From Ceratodon purpureus (taxonomy: Eukaryota; Streptophyta; Bryopsida; Pseudoditrichales; Ditrichaceae), in assembly GCA_014871385.1 (NCBI GenBank), contig CM026426.1:1809852-1873851 (forward strand): a stretch of 64,000 nt of DNA. Direction: 5' to 3'. A program made the position numbers and the translations under genes. Within the stretch, counting starts at the first letter, position 1, and every line of letters starts with the position of its first letter. Positions 60,388-64,000 of the stretch are shown here, piece by piece. The notes beneath the pieces are model-generated. The model made no database searches. It saw nothing but the letters and a program-made list of their open reading frames with translations, and was not told the origin of the DNA.

Positions 60388-61126
60388 GGGTGTAAGCATG
60401 GTAAAGTGGACCAGTAAGTGCAATGTGTGATCACGAGAAAGTGAATATGAAGTGTGCTGTTTTTTGAAGCTCTAAGCTGATTTTGAGCATTTTGGTGTAG
60501 TTTTTTAGCATTTTAGTCACTTTTTAGGGTGTCACAAGGTATCTAATAAGCAACTTCATAAAAAGAACATCTTCAATTGATACTTAATTTGACCACTAGT
60601 TCTAAAGCATGAAAATAAACTTTTCCAAAGTTTTGATTTCTTCATTTGGGGCCCTCTATTGTCTTTAGAGGATGTTTTTTCCAATTTGAAAAACAATGTT
60701 CGGTGAAAAATAACTCACTTAAAGTACCGCGGAAGTGACCCTCTTAAAAAACATCCTTGCGACACTTTTGGAACCCTAAACCAATTGATGAGTATATGAA
60801 TTGACTATTTTAGAATACCTCTTAAACATACAGAGGGCCCCCCATCATCAAAAGTGATTTTTAGATAGTTTTTGATTCTTTTTTAGCCACTTTTTCAAAT
60901 GGTCACATTCACTTTGCTTGGACTTAAAGCCCTCATACAATAACTTAAAAGTGTCTACTTTGCATGAAACTTTTCCAAGTTGTACAAAAACAAGTTGAGA
61001 ATCTATATTAGCAAAAAAATTTGACTTCAATAACATTTTTCCATCACTTTTGCATAATTTTAGCAAAAGGGCTGAAACTGACAAATAGTTAACCACTTTT
61101 TGGTACACTTTACCATGCTTACACCC
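60388..61126 (+). mobile_element. MITE with 4-bp target duplications, copy A3, inside an exon
   Basis: A 739-bp element beginning GGGTGTAAGCATGGTAAAGT and ending ACTTTACCATGCTTACACCC, a perfect 20-bp inverted repeat, flanked by GACC on both sides. The interior has the family blocks TTTTGAGCATTTTGGTGTAG (about 60,482) and TTGATGAGTATATGAATTG (about 60,785, complement orientation). It is inverted relative to A2, 650 bp away. Its end carries GTAAGC, which resembles a splice donor. Non-coding. Confidence 0.85.
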
Positions 61127-61130
61127 GACC
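61127..61130. repeat. target-site duplication GACC, right
   Basis: Right partner of GACC at 60,384-60,387. Confidence 0.8.
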
Positions 61131-62169
61131 CTCTTGCCTCTGCCTTTGAGCCACGTGCATGCAACTTGTTGTACGCTTCCTATTGGGACGACTGGGTGCC
61201 GCCATCTTCGATCCTGGATGTGATTTTAGTTGTGCACCACGAGGTTGGAGAGGCTGGTCGCAATAGACGCAGCCACAAGCAATTGCTTGAGAACGGGACC
61301 TTCTTTTTGAAGGCCGTTTATGTTCCACGATCTGGCGAGGAGTTGTATAGGAGTCTGGAACCTCTCCCCCTCCCTGAGCTCACAGATGCCGCATGGCCTG
61401 TCCCGGATATGCATACATCAGAAGCCTTTCGTCTCAAGTTAGCGAAGGATATTGCTGTAGCAATGAAGGGTGGGACAGGCAACAAGGTAGCACGAGTCTA
61501 GTGGTTTATGCCCATTCATGTAATGGCAGATTTGTTCGGTGTAGCTGATGATATCCGCCGCACCCGTGCGATGTACATTTTCAACAAGCCTTCGGAGAGG
61601 CTCCTAGCCAGCGTGATGGACGTCGGATGGGACGAGAAGTGGCAGGTTGGGCGTGACATCGTGAAGACCGTAGTCAGCCGTGGAAGCATCAGGTTCTGTT
61701 TCCATGTTGCTCGCCAGACGTTGTACATGACCTTCTGCTATGTGAGGTTTTGGTGTGAAGGAGCTCAAAACTGGGTGGCGATGGATGAGGTGGTCATACC
61801 AGACATGGTGAGATGCATTGTGACGTTGGGCGACGAGGTGTTACCAGTATTTGAGGTGGCTAAGTCGTGGCCAGTGGCGCACATACGGGAGGAAATCGTG
61901 ATTGTGCTCTCGCGGAACAACATTCCGGATTCTTACGACCTTGTTGTTGAGCATGCAGGTCAACGTGACAAGAAGGTGCGTAGGCTTGAAATTCGGATTA
62001 GTTTGCTCAGAATTGGGGTGTACTATTTTCAGAAAGAAAGTGGTTGGAGCTTTGTCTTGACCATCTAGTGACGGTGTTGTTTCAGATTAACCGCCGACTA
62101 GAAGGAAGTACCGAGATCGGAGCTGTTTTGCCAGCAAACGGGAGAGTGAAGATGGTGCCACGCTGATGC

Positions 62170-63350
62170 TGCAGCATTGTACTTGCTGTGTTTTAGTCTC
62201 GGCATAGACCGTATGCAGTTAGAATTTTGTACCGGGTTTAGGCACGCTACAGCATATGGTTTTTTCATATCCGCCTTGTGATTACCGCTCAAGAGAGATA
62301 GTATGCGGTGTAGTGTGAAAAGACTACGTAGTTGTATGTTGTGATGTTTGTTTCTCAGGCTGCCAATTTCTCTGCGAATATTACGTTTTTGAATATAATT
62401 ATGATAAACTCATAGTGCTTCTGAGGTTCTCAACGTCCTTCTCTTCTTTGGGCTACTATGTTGTGGATAGTCATGCTTGGGTGGATTGAAGTGGTGGATA
62501 CTTAGGTGAGATTCGGCACCATTGATGAACCACCAGAAGTATGCATCCACCTACTTGGTTTGCTGAAGCAGTGACAGCAAGAATATGTATTTGTCATTGG
62601 CAATGTCTCGATGTCGTACTTGTGAATCTCGAGGTTAGGACGAAGTTATAACGCAGCATGACTCACCTCTGCATTACGAGTAATATGCTAAAATCACACC
62701 CTGCGTACATGCAAGTATGGTGTTGGCTGGCGTAGTTAATTCCGGATTTTGGTTGTGATGCATTAGCTCAGGAAAAGTGATTGTTTATAAAAATCTACAA
62801 AGCTCTGATGATTTATTCTTATCTTTTTTTTTTAATTTCATTTGAGTGAATCAAAAATAATAAAATTCAAGAGATTGTGTCAAATATAACAAAATCTGAG
62901 TTCTGGTAATAGAAACTTAAATACATTTGCGAAGTAAAATAAACTGCCCATTATGTATTATAAATTAAAGTAATACCTGAATGGTAATTGAAGAAATCAT
63001 TACAATTAATATCATGATTTGAATAAAATTTTCTTTCCTCAGTGAAATTGGCATTTTGTATTTGTGTTTTTTATATACAAATCAATGTAGAATAAAATTG
63101 AACTAATTAGTTTATAAATTATGTCAAATTGAACTAATTAGTTTATAAACTTGCAAATAATCTTTTTTTTAAATAATAATAATTATTTTAAAAAAAATGT
63201 CATAATTAGAGTGGGGAATAAATAGGATATTTCTGCAAATAATAACCTTGGAGGAAAAACAATAGTGTCAATGATGACATCGTACTCCCCACCTAAGATT
63301 TTTAAAAGCAAACCATTTGAAATAATTAAATCAGCTACAATATACAATTT
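62170..63350. other. no feature seen
   Basis: 3' flank of the preceding gene followed by AT-rich sequence. Two direct copies of CAAATTGAACTAATTAGTTT lie near 63,100-63,140. Confidence 0.4.
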
Positions 63351-63364
63351 TTTCTAAATAGTAC

Positions 63365-64000
63365 AACTTTATTCTATTCTTACCGCTTTATTCCTTTCAT
63401 CTCTCTATATTCCCTTCATCTCGCTTTATTCTCTCTCTCGCTTTATTCCCTTCATCCCCCTTTACTCCGTTCCTCATATTTTAAATTATTTTATTCCATT
63501 CTTCTCTCTTCCATTTCCCATTTCCCTTCGTCTTTCTTACAGCCATTCATTTTTCTTTGTTCCCTTCACCTTTCTTTTTTTCCGTCATCTCTATTCCCTT
63601 CATCTTCCTTCATTCCCTTCCTCCCGATTTTTTTTGTTTTCGTATAATTTCCTTCTTCTCTCTTATACCACTCATTTCCTTTCCCATTTCTTTATTTCCT
63701 TCATCCCTCTTTATCCCCTTCATCTTTCTCTATTGAAAACCTCCCATTTTTAAATTTTTTTGATCCCTTCTTCTTTCTTCTACCTCCCATTTCCTTTCCT
63801 TTTTTTCTTTAATTCCTTTGTCTTGATTCCCTCCATCTCTCCTTATACCCTTGTTCTCTCTTCCACCTCCCATTTTCCTTGATCTTTCTTTATTCCCCTC
63901 ATCTATCTTTATTTACTTTATCTTTATTCCTTTCATCTTTATCCCCTTCATCTCTCTTTCTTCCCTTCATCATCATTTATTCCCTTCCTCACATTTTTTT
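63365..64000. repeat. pyrimidine-rich tandem repeats around TTTATTCCCTTCATCTCTC
   Basis: The plus strand to the window end is nearly pure pyrimidine with A, built from degenerate units of roughly 15-20 bp (TTTATTCCCTTCATC with variants). It continues past the window edge. No coding. Confidence 0.75.

Larger units (their letters stand above)
60051..62166 (+). pseudogene. unrecognised spliced gene, exon split by a MITE, one in-frame TAG
   Basis: Coding pieces 60,051-60,387, 61,131-61,975 and 62,086-62,166 make one frame of about 420 residues once the MITE (60,388-61,126) and one GACC copy are left out; the frame across the insertion is exact (HVD then PLAS). The last intron (61,976-62,085, GTGCGT...TTTCAG, 110 nt) is in phase. 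A TAG at 61,499 lies at about codon 236. The protein has a beta-rich start (VGSWVALKA, later HVIKLDAIQVRH), a Trp-rich centre (ASYWDDWVPPSS) and a C-terminal 80 residues (LPVFEVAKSW to GRVKMVPR) that recall a ubiquitin-like fold by pattern only. The TAG and MITE suggest loss of function. It may be a host gene or part of a larger transposon. ATG choice at 60,051 or 60,066 is open. Confidence 0.6.

Noticed and set aside
60388..61126. The exon-splitting segment as an ordinary intron
   Set aside because: It has perfect inverted ends, family copies elsewhere and a GACC duplication, and I could not find donor/acceptor pairs that keep the frame; RNA evidence could reopen this.

Overview
The window looks like repeat-rich nuclear DNA of a streptophyte (a land plant or charophycean alga). 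The evidence is a decayed plant-type receptor-like kinase, a Mutator-like (MULE) transposase with a SWIM finger linked to a Ulp1-type protease (a plant-type combination), two LINEs with APE endonuclease and reverse transcriptase, and short GT-AG introns of 106-119 bp in several gene models. I cannot name the species. I see no bacterial genes, rRNA, CRISPR array or complete tRNA gene.

Layout: 0-8 kb holds a decayed coiled-coil ORF, a few candidate host exons, a 33-C homopolymer and two fold-back elements. 8.0-11.9 kb holds the relic of a MULE (transposase C-terminus on +, zinc-finger accessory gene on -, facing each other). 15.6-17.9 kb has a piggyBac-type TTAA MITE and a MITE with 4-bp target duplications. 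18,889-31,999 is a complete 13.1-kb MULE with ~310-bp terminal inverted repeats and a 9-bp target duplication. It carries a ~1,630-residue zinc-finger/Ulp1 protease gene on +, a transposase gene on -, two small - strand genes and 27 copies of the octamer GTGACACT/AGTGTCAC. 34.7-38.8 kb is a LINE split by a second TTAA MITE. 41.2-44.4 kb is a 3.2-kb inverted-repeat element with minisatellites at both ends. 50-57.3 kb is a second LINE whose coding strand is very poor in G and which carries a 2A-like motif (DxExNPGP) upstream of its endonuclease. 57.5-62.2 kb has a receptor-kinase pseudogene, a small spliced gene, and an unrecognised spliced gene whose exon is split by a MITE with a GACC target duplication.

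How the parts fit: in the 13-kb MULE the transposase and the finger/Ulp1 gene start near opposite ends and converge on an AT-rich centre. The relic at 8-12 kb keeps the same convergent order in the opposite orientation. Almost every transposon gene here is broken. The in-frame stops for which the original codon can be guessed mostly fit C-to-T/G-to-A change, as expected of methylated silenced repeats. The best candidate for something new is the 13-kb MULE with its element-wide octamer, which recalls the motif-addressed anti-silencing system of Arabidopsis VANDAL elements; next are the 2A-like motif in the LINE and the exon-splitting MITE.
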